From Methylomicrobium sp051061015 (lineage in GTDB: Bacteria; Pseudomonadota; Gammaproteobacteria; Methylococcales; Methylomonadaceae): 64,000 nt of DNA. Where the stretch lies: NCBI GenBank assembly GCA_051061015.1, contig JBPFEG010000076.1:79489-143488 (forward strand), in the 5' to 3' direction. Positions 35,140 to 44,615 of this stretch are shown here, piece by piece. The notes beneath the pieces were generated by a model that was given only the letters and a program-made list of their open reading frames with translations, was not told the origin of the DNA and did not search any database. Within the stretch, counting starts at the first letter, position 1, and every line of letters begins with the position of its first letter. The position numbers and the translations under genes are program-made.

Positions 35140-37116
35140 TTAAGACGTAACGGGTACACGTACTCGATCATCACTTGTTTTGGTGTCAAACTGCAAGCCC
35201 TCCATTCGCATCAGCTTGATCATCATTGCCAGTTCTTCCCGCTGCTTTCTAAGCTGTTTCAACTGATCTTCAAGCGAAACGATACTTTCGGCAACGTTTC
35301 CCTTCGATTCATTGATCTTTCTGAGCATCAGCAGGCGGTTGTCGATCTGCTTCTTATAATCCTTGATTTGATGCATCAGCGGCGTCATTACGTTACTGCT
35401 CCAGGTCGCCGCATCGTCGTGAGCCTGTTTCAGGATGTGCCTGGCTTTCGCGATCAGCGTACTGTACAACTTATTGATCACGACGCTTTGCTCTGTCATC
35501 GTCGTTTTGGCGCTGGCACGGAAAGCCTCGCCTTCGGCAAAAATCTGCTCCAATTCGAATTGGTAGGTCGAAATCGAAAAAAGCTGAGGCTCTATCTCTA
35601 CAAAACCGTATTCATCCTTGAATTTTTTATGAATCGCTTTGACCAGACGGCGGGTTTCATTCGTCAGGTCGACTGAATCCTGCAATAAATCGCGCAACTC
35701 ATCGAACAGCTTGCGTATGTTTTGCTTCATGCTGTAAGTCGTCAGACTTTTTGCCATCTCCTCGCGGGTCCGTTTCACGATTTCGTCGACCCGCTCTCTG
35801 CCGAACGAATCGACCAGCATTTTCGATTGGGTCAAAAATACCTGGCGGCTGGTCTGAAAATTTTCAACCGTCGCCATGTACTGATTCTGCTTGTCGCGCA
35901 TTTCGGCCAGCAATTTGCCGGTCATGTCCTTGTTTTCAAAATCGATCTTTTTGACTTCCTCGAGCTGGGAAATCGAATTGCTGTAAGACGCATCCATCAG
36001 GCTCAACGACTCGTTGACCATGAAACCGATGTCGCGAATGATCGCATTCATCAGGATCGTCCGACGCTCCTTCAGGATATCGTTGGCCAAATAATTTTCC
36101 AGCGTACTCAGTCGGCTTCTTTCAAGCAAGTCCGCATCACCTTTGACCTTCGCCAATAACGCTTGCTTGGCCGACACGGGAAAAATGGCCTTTCGATCGA
36201 TTTTCAAGGTTTCGGCCGAATTCCTGATCTGTGATTGGATCGCATTTTCATAGCCTTTCTCTCCGGTCAGATCGTCCCACATCGCGTCGATCTTGTTCAT
36301 CACGACCGCGACGCTTTGTTTACTGCCGCTGCTGACCTTGAACACATGACTGCGCCACATTTCGAGATCGCTCTTGGTCACGCCGGTATCCGCCGCGAGC
36401 AAGAAAACAATCGTCTGAGCACTCGGCAACATGCTCAAAGTCAGTTCAGGCTCGGTTCCGAGTGCGTTCAGACCGGGCGTGTCGAGAATAGCCAGGCCTT
36501 CCTTCAATAAAGGATGCGGAAAACTGATCAGCGCATGACGCCAGCACGGGATTTCGACTTCAGCAGGATTGATGTTGCCTTGTTCTGCGGCTTCACGTTT
36601 GTTCCATAAACCCAGTTTTTCGGCCATCTCGCGATTGACCGACTTTTTCGCCATCAACTCCATGAACGCTTCCTGCATTTGCGAGGGCGAATCGCAATCC
36701 AATGGAATATGCTTCCAGCGGTTCGGCTGCTGCTTCAATTCGATCAGAGAAATATCTTCCAGACGCGATTCGATATCCAATAAGCGGATATAGCTGCCGC
36801 CCTGCTCATCCCAGAACAATTCGGTCGGCGACATCGTGGTGCGCCCCGGCGCGGAAGGCAACAGCCTGAGACCGGTTTCGGCAAAAAACAGCGCATTGAT
36901 CAGCTCGGTTTTGCCTCGGGAAAACTCAGCCGCAAAGGCCAGCGTAATACGATCCGAGTTAAGGCCGTTCAGGAGATTCAAAATGGTATTGTCGCTTTCC
37001 GGGTCATGCATGCCATAACGCAGGCGCCATTGCTGATACATTTCGATTGCCTGAATCAGTTTCGTACGCCACTGTGAATACTCACGCATTTGCTCTTTAA
37101 ATTCCAGATTCCTCAT
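35140..37116 (-). CDS. Dynamin-like GTPase
   Basis: This protein of about 658 residues has an N-terminal GTPase domain and a long helical remainder, like bacterial dynamin-related proteins. The P-loop is A63-E-F-S-R-G68-K69-T70, with Ala in place of the usual first Gly. G2 Thr residues lie in APGRTTMSPTEL, G3 is ILDTPGLNAL, and G4 is VVMNKIDAMW, followed by FPVSAKQALL. From about residue 340 the chain is predicted helical with many Lys, Glu and Gln and no obvious membrane segment. The ATG at 37116 was chosen; the frame extends to a TTG seven codons upstream. Function in this organism is unknown; relatives remodel membranes or take part in stress and phage responses. It is downstream of pyrE on the same strand, separated by about 200 bases and a hairpin. 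Confidence 0.88.
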   Translation of the reverse strand: MRNLEFKEQMREYSQWRTKLIQAIEMYQQWRLRYGMHDPESDNTILNLLNGLNSDRITLAFAAEFSRGKTELINALFFAETGLRLLPSAPGRTTMSPTELFWDEQGGSYIRLLDIESRLEDISLIELKQQPNRWKHIPLDCDSPSQMQEAFMELMAKKSVNREMAEKLGLWNKREAAEQGNINPAEVEIPCWRHALISFPHPLLKEGLAILDTPGLNALGTEPELTLSMLPSAQTIVFLLAADTGVTKSDLEMWRSHVFKVSSGSKQSVAVVMNKIDAMWDDLTGEKGYENAIQSQIRNSAETLKIDRKAIFPVSAKQALLAKVKGDADLLERSRLSTLENYLANDILKERRTILMNAIIRDIGFMVNESLSLMDASYSNSISQLEEVKKIDFENKDMTGKLLAEMRDKQNQYMATVENFQTSRQVFLTQSKMLVDSFGRERVDEIVKRTREEMAKSLTTYSMKQNIRKLFDELRDLLQDSVDLTNETRRLVKAIHKKFKDEYGFVEIEPQLFSISTYQFELEQIFAEGEAFRASAKTTMTEQSVVINKLYSTLIAKARHILKQAHDDAATWSSNVMTPLMHQIKDYKKQIDNRLLMLRKINESKGNVAESIVSLEDQLKQLRKQREELAMMIKLMRMEGLQFDTKTSDDRVRVPVTS

Positions 37117-37208
37117 GGCAAGCCTTTTATTACTCAATATGCGTCGGTTAAGAGTCGAATGTCTGGTCCAACAAGATGTTGAAATTCAAACTGTCAAAAT
37201 CCATCGGC

Positions 37209-37238
37209 GCCAGAGGAAGCGCAAGTGTCTCCTCTGGC
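37209..37238. terminator. Hairpin between pyrE and dynamin-like gene
   Basis: GCCAGAGGA (37209-37217) pairs with TCCTCTGGC (37230-37238) across a 12-base loop. On the minus strand it lies just after pyrE and before the dynamin-like gene. There is no strong T tract, so termination is plausible, not proven. Confidence 0.45.
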
Positions 37239-37316
37239 GAGTTTGCTTTTAAGTGTAGACCATAATTAATTTGGGCGTGACCGAATTGCTGTTTTTTGCC
37301 GTGGCTCGCAATTTTA

Positions 37317-37961
37317 CTAGACCCCATACCGGTCGCGATAGGCCGTAATAGCCTCCAGCACACCGGGTCTTTCCCGGGCATTCTCGGTCAAATAGCCGAT
37401 GATATTTGCCAGTGTGATGATCGAAACGACCGGCATGCCAAAGCGCTCCTCGACTTCGCGGATCGCCGACCGATCGTCCAGCCCCTTTTCCTGACGATCC
37501 AGCGCGATCACCACGCCGGCCGGCGTCGCATGGGCAGCGCGAATGATCTCGACCGACTCTCTGACCGAGGTTCCCGCGGTAATCACGTCATCCAGAATCA
37601 CGACATTGCCTGCCAGCGGCGCGCCGACCAACATTCCGCCTTCACCATGGTCCTTGCTTTCCTTGCGGTTGAAAGCGAACGGAATATCGCCGCCGGACAA
37701 TTCCGCGTATGCGATCGACGTCGTGCTGACCAGCGGAATGCCTTTGTAGGCGGGCCCATACAGGACGTCCGTTTTGATACCGGACTGAAGCAAAGCCTGC
37801 GCATAGAATCGGCCGAGCCGGCCCAGTTTCGCGCCGGTATTGAACAGGCCGGTATTAAAGAAATAGGGACTGGTGCGGCCGGATTTCAGCTGGAATTCAC
37901 CGAATTTCAGGACGCCGCATTCGAGTGCGTAACGGATGAACTGTTCTTGATAGTCGTGCAT
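37317..37961 (-). CDS. pyrE: Orotate phosphoribosyltransferase
   Basis: This 214-residue enzyme converts orotate and PRPP to orotidine 5'-phosphate in pyrimidine synthesis. The start MHDYQEQFIRYALECGVLKFG matches the family closely, so the ATG at 37961 is preferred over a start 44 codons upstream that would overlap hemW. Motifs are FGEFQLKSGRTSPYFFN, the substrate loop FNRKESKDHGEGG and the PRPP-binding motif VVILDDVITAGTSVRES. HemW lies upstream on the same strand with about 30 bases between, so cotranscription is likely. Confidence 0.97.
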   Translation of the reverse strand: MHDYQEQFIRYALECGVLKFGEFQLKSGRTSPYFFNTGLFNTGAKLGRLGRFYAQALLQSGIKTDVLYGPAYKGIPLVSTTSIAYAELSGGDIPFAFNRKESKDHGEGGMLVGAPLAGNVVILDDVITAGTSVRESVEIIRAAHATPAGVVIALDRQEKGLDDRSAIREVEERFGMPVVSIITLANIIGYLTENARERPGVLEAITAYRDRYGV

Positions 37962-37993
37962 AACAATAAGGGTTCTAACTGAGGATGAAAAAA

Positions 37994-39127
37994 TCAGGCG
38001 ATGAAATTCTGTAAAACCGTATCCAGAAAATCCCAGCCTTTCTCGGAACAGCAATAACGGTCGCCCTGACGGATCAGCAGGTTTTGTCCGCAATTGACCG
38101 ATAAGCCGGGTTCCAGCGCGGCAGGCGCGAGCCCGGTCGCCGCTGTAAAGGCTTCAGGCGTAAAGCCTTGTTTTAGGCGAAGGTGATTCATCACGAACTC
38201 GAGCGGCAACTCCTGCGCGTTAATCCGCTGTTCGTCGCCTTGGCGATGCGTGTCTTGCAGATATTGCTCAGGGCCTCTCGGTTTGAAGGTACGGACGATA
38301 TTGTCCGGCATGGACTGCGAAATTTTTCCGTGCGCGCCGGCGCCGATGCCCAGATAATCGCCGAACTGCCAATAATTCAGATTATGCCGGCATTGCCGTC
38401 CGGGCCGGCTGTAAGCCGAAATTTCATACTGTTCATAGCCGTGCTCGGCCAATAGCGCCTGACAGGCTTTTTGCGCCGCGAAAATCAGCTCGTCGTTCGG
38501 CAGCTTCGGAGGAAATTTATGGAAGTAAGTATTCGGCTCCAACGTCAGCTGGTAAAACGAAATGTGCGCGGGCTCAAAGCCGATCGCGGTCCGGATATCG
38601 TTGACGGCGTTTTCTGCAATCGCCCCCGGCAAGCCGAACATCAAATCCAGATTGAGGTTGTCGAACCCGGACTGCTGCGCGATTTCGACCGCGCGCTGCG
38701 CTTCGCGCGCCGAATGCACCCGGCCCAACGCCTGCAAAAAACGGTCGTCGAAACTTTGAATCCCGATCGACAACCGGTTGATCCCGAGCGCGCGAAACTC
38801 CGCAAACTTTTGGCTTTCGAACGTGCCGGGATTAGCTTCGAGCGTGATCTCGATATCGTCTTGCAACTGAACGAGTTCCGCTATGCCTGTCAGTAACCTA
38901 TCGAACGCTTCCGGGGCAAACAGACTCGGCGTCCCTCCGCCGATGAAAATGCTCCGGATCGAGCGGCTTATCGCATAACGCCGAACATCCTCAGCCAGAT
39001 CGTGCAATAAGGCATCGATGTAAGCCGCCTCGGGCGCGCCGTCCTTGATTGCATGGGAATTGAAATCGCAATACGGGCATTTTTTGATGCACCAGGGAAT
39101 GTGGATATATAAGCTGAGCGGCGGCAA
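37994..39127 (-). CDS. hemW: Radical SAM heme chaperone HemW
   Basis: This 377-residue radical SAM protein is a HemW (formerly HemN-like) homologue. The family is proposed to insert heme into respiratory enzymes; older annotation as coproporphyrinogen oxidase is usually wrong for this group. The cluster motif is C13-IKK-C17-PY-C20, with three cysteines rather than the extra residue typical of true HemN. GGGTPS follows, and the SAM-binding ETLEANPGTFE-like segment is present as ITLEANPGTFE. The HemW C-terminal domain is also visible. No in-frame ATG exists near the N-terminus, so a TTG at 39127 is the likely start, without a clear ribosome-binding site. RdgB, a frequent neighbour, is not present. 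Confidence 0.92.
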   Translation of the reverse strand: MPPLSLYIHIPWCIKKCPYCDFNSHAIKDGAPEAAYIDALLHDLAEDVRRYAISRSIRSIFIGGGTPSLFAPEAFDRLLTGIAELVQLQDDIEITLEANPGTFESQKFAEFRALGINRLSIGIQSFDDRFLQALGRVHSAREAQRAVEIAQQSGFDNLNLDLMFGLPGAIAENAVNDIRTAIGFEPAHISFYQLTLEPNTYFHKFPPKLPNDELIFAAQKACQALLAEHGYEQYEISAYSRPGRQCRHNLNYWQFGDYLGIGAGAHGKISQSMPDNIVRTFKPRGPEQYLQDTHRQGDEQRINAQELPLEFVMNHLRLKQGFTPEAFTAATGLAPAALEPGLSVNCGQNLLIRQGDRYCCSEKGWDFLDTVLQNFIA

Positions 39128-39239
39128 CGATAATGGGAGAAAATGATTGGCGAAGCGCTCAGTTTATCATGTTCATCCCAAGGCGGACATTCGGAAACGT
39201 TCCCGAAAACCGAACCTGCCGCTAATTATCAATAGGGGC

Positions 39240-39266
39240 GGCGCATCATGCTTTCGCTAATGCGCC
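39240..39266. repeat. Extragenic palindrome, GGCGCAT type
   Basis: GGCGCAT (39240-39246) pairs with ATGCGCC (39260-39266), loop 13 bases, flanked by GGGG and CTAC. The overall look (GTAGGGCGCATTAGCG on the minus strand) is that of dispersed REP-type palindromes. It lies between hemW and the helicase gene. Confidence 0.45.
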
Positions 39267-39300
39267 CTACGCGGACTAACCAGTACGTAAAGGCAAAACT

Positions 39301-42300
39301 TTACTCTGCGAATTCGCAAGGAAGTTCTGTTTGAGTCACGTCGGGTATTTCAACGCCATCGTCTGAAGGAAATGCCGTGTATTTTCTGGATTCGACATAA
39401 AGACTTGGGCCTGAACCATTAACCCCGATCGGTTCGATTCTGAGATCGCCAAGCGCGTTCAGCAAATCGTCAACCACTTCATTTCTATTCATCACGAAAG
39501 CGGAAGCAAAACACCGCCAAAACCTCCAGCCGGCTCGTTCTAATGTACGCTGGCGACGCATATCGTCTTCCCACCGATCCGGACCATGGAAACGGTCGCC
39601 GTCGCATTCAATGGCTAAACGGTTGTCGTTATTTCCTTCTACAACCATGTCGATCCTATACTCTGCCATAACGCCGGACTTGCCGCCAAATTTCACCTGC
39701 GGAATGACGCGGTAACCGCGTCCCGTGAGAAGGTCGTAAATTTCGCGCTCAAAATCAGATTCGCAAAGATCACGAAGCGTTTCCACACGGCTTTCGTCTT
39801 GCGCGAATGGCGATTGGAAATGCGCCAGAAGATTTTTACGCAAAATATCCTTGGGGCTCAAATCGTCGCCGCCAATACTGCGAACGAGATACATTCGGTC
39901 TTTAGCCCGTGAGGCTGCCACGTTAAAACGTTGTTCATAAGCCCTCCCAGATAACGCGGTACACTCGTCTCTACTTGCTACCAACGACAAAAATATTATG
40001 TCGCGTTCTTTTCCTTGAAAGGTTCGGGCATCGCCACAAGTAATCCGATGGCGTTCGATCGCTTCCAGACCAATTTCTTCTTCAAGCATTTGCCAGATTG
40101 TTTGAGCCTGTTCATTACCCAAAAGCGAAACCACGCCGATAGACCGTTTGGACATGAGCGGATCCGAGACAATAACTTTGATTTCTTCTACGATAAACCG
40201 GGCTTCGGCCAAATTAATTTTTTGCCCGTTTTTTCTATAACCGTCTTCCACATAAACGTCTACCAGCGGCGGATCGAGTCGTTCCGAGGCTTTGGGTAAT
40301 CGCAGGGGTTTAAGTTCATGCTTATAGAATTCACGCTTTGAATACTCGATGATAGGCGCAACACAGCGAAAATGTTCTTGTAACTTTACCCGCGAAGTAG
40401 AAAAAACGGTTTGAAAAAGATCGTAGATAGACCTTTCCGGCGTCATTAAAGGACCATAGGTGTCTACTTGATTAACGAGAAAACGCTCGCGTAACTCTCT
40501 AATTTTATCTTCTTTTTCTCCTATACCATCAGGTGAGACCTGCAAATCGTCGCCCACCACAAGTAATTTTTGAGCGCGTAAAATAGCCGGTAAGGCAGTC
40601 AAGTCGGACTGAGACGCCTCGTCTACGACTACCAAATCGAAACATCCTAAATCGGGCGGAAGCGACTCTGATACTCGATAATGCGGCATTATCCAACAAG
40701 GGATAGCAGGATTTGCCTTGCTCGCAGCGTTTCTAGCATCTTGACGATAGCGCGTTGCGCGAAGACCGGTACCTCTACCAATCCTAGCAATTGCCAGCCT
40801 GAACGCTTCCAATGCAGCACTTACGGAATGCGTTGTTTTTTCTTTCAGCTTGAGCCATGTTCGCTGTGTGACCGATTCTTGATAAACTTCAGCTAATTTT
40901 GTTTCAACAGCTAATCTCTGGTCAGCCAAACTCTTTAGTTCCATTCTCCCATCTAATGTTTTCAGGTAATTGGCTAGACGGCACAACCGCCACGCCTGAC
41001 GCCAATTTGCCGGCAACAGCGCATCGCCTGTCAATTCCGCCGCAGGTTCGGTACGTAGTCGTTCAGCCCAGCGCGGCGCACCTGAATCTGTTATCAATCC
41101 CGTAATTTCTTCTACTGTTGCGAGAAATGGCTTGAGCGCCTGAACTCGCCGTAATTCTTCCATCAGTTTCGTCAATTGAACCTGCATATCTCCAACGGAA
41201 AGCGCCGTATTACCAAGCTCGCCATCAATAAAATGTCTAATTTCATCACAGACACGGCCCGTGCATCCTGAAAATACGCGTTGGCAGTTTTCCTTGATTA
41301 CCCAGGTTGATGCAAGACCATGTTGAGTCAGGTGATGTAAGAGAATACGCTCCGCCTCTTCGATGAAAGATTCATCTTCTAAAATTTTTGTTGCCTCGCT
41401 CCAGGATGGCAATAGATGCCGAAGTTCAGCAATGATGACTGCTTCCAGTTCGACAAATTGCACCAGTTTTTTATAAATCGTGTAAGCATCAGCCATTGCA
41501 TTTGCTTGAGCGGGTTCGACGCTGAATTCCGGCAACGGTAAATCCGCCGCCAGAGCATTCCAACGAATGATCAAACCTCGCTGGTGCTTGATAAGACAAA
41601 CAAAATCGAAGACATGACGCCAATCTTCCTTTCCGGCCGGCGTATCAGCTAGCACTCGAATAGACTTGAGAGTGTCCTTTTCTTGGCTTTTGCCGACGAT
41701 GCCCTTCAGTCCAAACGGCTGTTTGCCTTCAGCGAGATTTGCAAGGGCCTTTACCAGAATTTGGTTTCTATCGATATCTTCTGGAACCGACACAGGCCTT
41801 TCTTTGAACCGTCTACGCTCATTTTCTGTTTGCAGCAATTCCTCAACGAGAGAATTCAAGAGTTGAAAAACCTCCTGCTGCTCCTGTTTTCTCAGAAGTT
41901 CGAGCACAGCCGACGTCCATTGATGACCAGCGTTTTGAAGGCTTTTACGCAATCGTTGCAGATTCGAGAGCTTACTGGCGAGATTGTGTGCGGCTTCCAG
42001 CGTCGCTTTTGAAGAATCCACCAAAGCGGGAACATCACCCTCCTGTACTTGTTTTTCAAGAGCCCCTAAACGGATAAGGTCTTGGTGAGCCTGTAATATT
42101 TCCTGAGAGTCGGGAAACGCCGCTTGCGGCAAAGTACAAGTCAGATAGTCCAAGTCATGGCCCAATTGCCGCCGCGCCTCCCGGAGACGAGCCACATCGT
42201 TATCGGTGAATTGGGGGCAATATTCGGAACCGACGGATAACGCATCATCCAGCCAAGCAATCTCGGAAAAACTTGCAACTACCTCATGAGCGGCGGTCAA

Positions 42301-43929
42301 GGGTTCCAACAACTCGCCGTCCAGATCGATTTTGCCGAGATTTTTCTTCGCCCACGCATCAATCTGGCGGTCGATCTGGGCAAGCTGGGCATGATAGCGA
42401 TCAATTTCGCTTTCCAGTTGGGCAATGTCGCGTAACAATCGAGACCTGTCGATGTTTTGCACGCCAGTCGCAATCGTGGAAATAGCGGATTGGAACTGCT
42501 TCATGCCTTCTTGTTCACTCGAAAGCAAACTGATAGCCAGCGGTTGAATCGGTTCGGGAAGTTTTTCCCTGAGCACACCGAGCGCGGGGTCTTTCATGGA
42601 AGTCACCAATACCCGTTTACCCAATGCCAAATAGTGGCAGATCACATTGGCAATCGTGTGAGTTTTTCCGGTTCCCGGTGGCCCCTGGACGACAACGCCG
42701 TCATAACATTCGAGTAATTGCACGATGCGGACTTGTTCATCATTGAACGGCTTGGGGAAAAACAGGTCTTGCGCAGTTTTACCTGCGTCGGTATTTTCGC
42801 CCCCGCCAATCAGAGACACACCTCTGAATGCCGGAAGAATTATTTCCGGATTGGTTGTTGACGGGTCAGTCACCAGCGCGGCGACTGCATTCGGCAACTC
42901 TTGGGTTGCCAATTTTTCTTTGAATCGCTCTAAATCTTGGACAAACAGACTGGCGCTTCTCGGACGGGCAAACAAAACCCAGGTATCGGTTACCTTAAGC
43001 TCTTCGCTTGGAGGAGGCAACGACCGATCTTCGGCGGTAGTTTGCGACGGCCAAAAAATGCCGGCAGGATCGAGATACGTTTTCGCGGACTGGAGTAAAG
43101 GTTCGTAACTGCTGCGTTGAAATGGTGAAAAAGTCGTTTCAGCTTGATCGAAAAAAGACTTCGCCTGTATTTCCAAACTATGCACATTGGGATTATTTGC
43201 CTCAGTAAAAATATCAAGTTCGATTTTGGGGTCTACATCGCGCGGATGAATTTTGATATTTCCGGTTTTTTCATCGAGAGACAACTCGACTAACCGGGTA
43301 ATGAGAGGGAAATTGACCTTAATTCCATCCATGTTCCATACGGCTACTCCCACACCCCAAACGAACTCGAGTTGCGCTTCGACAAGACTCCCCTCCAACT
43401 GCTGCTTGAGGCTGAAGAATTTCGCATAAAGCGAAATTGTCCTGCGGCGTCGCTTTTCTTCGATCGCCCAAGGCTTCCAGATAGTTTCGATATATGCAGC
43501 AAATTGCTTTTCGACTAATTCACGCTGCTCAAATAGCTCTAAAGAAACCGATTGAGTTAGTTCGGTGGATTCCTCTTCAGCCGGTGCAGCGATTGGCAGT
43601 ACACCTATTGAAATCAACGTCTCTGCAGGGACTTGCGATTTTAGCGTCGGTTCTTTCGCCGGATTATTGGTTAGTTCCAGCCAAACAGTCAGCAAAACGC
43701 TTTCCGGTTTTGGCGCTGCCGACTCCTGCAAACGTTCAAGCATCAGCCAAATTTCATTGTCTTCCTTTGCAACATCAAAATGCAGGCCCGGCAGATCACT
43801 AATCTCGTGTTCGTATAGAAGAAAATAGTTTTCATATCGACCAACGTCATTGACCGTTCCGGCTTTTAACAGCGCGGATTTTTGCGCAAATTCGATTAGA
43901 TTGAAAAGTCGTTCTTGTTCAATAGTCAT
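39301..43929 (-). CDS. SF1 helicase fused to DUF559/Vsr-like nuclease, defence candidate
   Basis: This 1542-residue protein has an N-terminal region of unknown fold (1-390), then a superfamily 1 (UPF1/Sen1-like) helicase split by a long helical insertion. Walker A is GPPGTGKTHT near residue 418, Walker B is LVVVDEASQSDL near 1100, motif III is KLLVVGDDLQVSP, and motifs V-VI are DARTFQGKERDIIF and RFNVAASRAKDRMY. The C-terminus (about 1400-1510) is a restriction-endonuclease fold of the DUF559/MTES_1575 type: YRIDMVVEG, then AIECDGDRFHG and WEDDMRRQRTLERAGWRFWR, giving the D...ExD nuclease set. Similar helicase-nuclease proteins occur as single-gene or small anti-phage systems. It stands alone, with gene-poor flanks on both sides. 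Activity and target are inferred. Confidence 0.86.
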   Translation of the reverse strand: MTIEQERLFNLIEFAQKSALLKAGTVNDVGRYENYFLLYEHEISDLPGLHFDVAKEDNEIWLMLERLQESAAPKPESVLLTVWLELTNNPAKEPTLKSQVPAETLISIGVLPIAAPAEEESTELTQSVSLELFEQRELVEKQFAAYIETIWKPWAIEEKRRRRTISLYAKFFSLKQQLEGSLVEAQLEFVWGVGVAVWNMDGIKVNFPLITRLVELSLDEKTGNIKIHPRDVDPKIELDIFTEANNPNVHSLEIQAKSFFDQAETTFSPFQRSSYEPLLQSAKTYLDPAGIFWPSQTTAEDRSLPPPSEELKVTDTWVLFARPRSASLFVQDLERFKEKLATQELPNAVAALVTDPSTTNPEIILPAFRGVSLIGGGENTDAGKTAQDLFFPKPFNDEQVRIVQLLECYDGVVVQGPPGTGKTHTIANVICHYLALGKRVLVTSMKDPALGVLREKLPEPIQPLAISLLSSEQEGMKQFQSAISTIATGVQNIDRSRLLRDIAQLESEIDRYHAQLAQIDRQIDAWAKKNLGKIDLDGELLEPLTAAHEVVASFSEIAWLDDALSVGSEYCPQFTDNDVARLREARRQLGHDLDYLTCTLPQAAFPDSQEILQAHQDLIRLGALEKQVQEGDVPALVDSSKATLEAAHNLASKLSNLQRLRKSLQNAGHQWTSAVLELLRKQEQQEVFQLLNSLVEELLQTENERRRFKERPVSVPEDIDRNQILVKALANLAEGKQPFGLKGIVGKSQEKDTLKSIRVLADTPAGKEDWRHVFDFVCLIKHQRGLIIRWNALAADLPLPEFSVEPAQANAMADAYTIYKKLVQFVELEAVIIAELRHLLPSWSEATKILEDESFIEEAERILLHHLTQHGLASTWVIKENCQRVFSGCTGRVCDEIRHFIDGELGNTALSVGDMQVQLTKLMEELRRVQALKPFLATVEEITGLITDSGAPRWAERLRTEPAAELTGDALLPANWRQAWRLCRLANYLKTLDGRMELKSLADQRLAVETKLAEVYQESVTQRTWLKLKEKTTHSVSAALEAFRLAIARIGRGTGLRATRYRQDARNAASKANPAIPCWIMPHYRVSESLPPDLGCFDLVVVDEASQSDLTALPAILRAQKLLVVGDDLQVSPDGIGEKEDKIRELRERFLVNQVDTYGPLMTPERSIYDLFQTVFSTSRVKLQEHFRCVAPIIEYSKREFYKHELKPLRLPKASERLDPPLVDVYVEDGYRKNGQKINLAEARFIVEEIKVIVSDPLMSKRSIGVVSLLGNEQAQTIWQMLEEEIGLEAIERHRITCGDARTFQGKERDIIFLSLVASRDECTALSGRAYEQRFNVAASRAKDRMYLVRSIGGDDLSPKDILRKNLLAHFQSPFAQDESRVETLRDLCESDFEREIYDLLTGRGYRVIPQVKFGGKSGVMAEYRIDMVVEGNNDNRLAIECDGDRFHGPDRWEDDMRRQRTLERAGWRFWRCFASAFVMNRNEVVDDLLNALGDLRIEPIGVNGSGPSLYVESRKYTAFPSDDGVEIPDVTQTELPCEFAE

Positions 43930-44268
43930 TCTTTTTTCCAGAGACTTTGGAGGATTAAGCGATCTGATTTTGATTTAAGAGTCAGCAACAACTCATTTAA
44001 TCTATGTTGGGATGTGAAAATCGCAGGACTTTTCAAGTGGCATGATGCCCTATACGCTCAGCCAAATGCATCGCTCTGGGTCTGTCGCCTTATAAAAGCG
44101 GCATTCCAGGTGAAGGGCCTCTTTATATCTCGATTCAATGCGAGTTGAGAGCAAATTCATTAGAAATCTCAATATAACAGAACCGCCGTCAGTTTCCAAA
44201 AGTATGGTTCTCGTGACCCTGAAGGCCCTCCATGGCCGAGATGCGAATTCGCAAACGCTTCTTTTTCA
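43930..44268. other. Intergenic region between helicase gene and B12 promoter
   Basis: About 340 bases between the start of the helicase-nuclease gene and the btuB promoter. I see no coding sequence with family resemblance, no RNA gene and no strong palindrome. It must contain the promoter of the helicase gene reading leftward. Confidence 0.45.
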
Positions 44269-44296
44269 TTGACATCCTCCCTCCACCCTCTATAAT
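44269..44296 (+). promoter_or_regulatory. Sigma-70 promoter for btuB transcript
   Basis: A consensus -35 box TTGACA at 44269-44274 and a consensus -10 box TATAAT at 44291-44296 are separated by 16 bases. Transcription would start near 44303, just before the cobalamin riboswitch. Both hexamers are perfect, so basal transcription should be strong and control left to the riboswitch. Confidence 0.88.
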
Positions 44297-44307
44297 TGCC
44301 GCCTGCT

Positions 44308-44490
44308 TTAAGGTTCCGTTGATCCTTCAGGATCAATGGTTAAACGGGAAGCCGGTGAGGAAACTCCAAGACCGGCGCTGCCCCCGCAACGGTAAATAAG
44401 TTAAGCATCATCAACAGCCACTGTGCTCGAGCATGGGAAGGCGATGATGCAGGCAAGACCGCTTATGAGCCCGGAGACCGGCCTGAAAGT
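44308..44490 (+). promoter_or_regulatory. Cobalamin riboswitch
   Basis: The leader contains the ordered blocks of the B12 aptamer: AAACGGGAAGCCGGTGAGG at 44342-44360, the CTGCCCCCGCAACGGTAA B12 box near 44378-44395, GCCACTG near 44417, GGGAAGG near 44435, and GAGCCCGGAGACCGGCCTG at 44467-44485. A small extra hairpin GATCC-TTCA-GGATC lies near the 5' side. It lies about 125 bases before btuB. Adenosylcobalamin binding should reduce btuB expression, the standard behaviour of this class. Confidence 0.96.
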
Positions 44491-44615
44491 ACATTCGACA
44501 CAGCGGAGGGCTGTTCACGAAAAGCTCACCGCCGTCTTTCCGGCTCTCCTGTGCTTTTTATGTCCATCCTCCGCCTTAATTCAACCCAAATGCGCGGGCG
44601 GCGCTGAGGACAAAA

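Noticed and set aside
37148..37381. 77-codon minus-strand frame between pyrE and the dynamin gene
   Set aside because: Starts inside pyrE in another frame and lacks protein-like features; the hairpin in the middle is better explained as non-coding.
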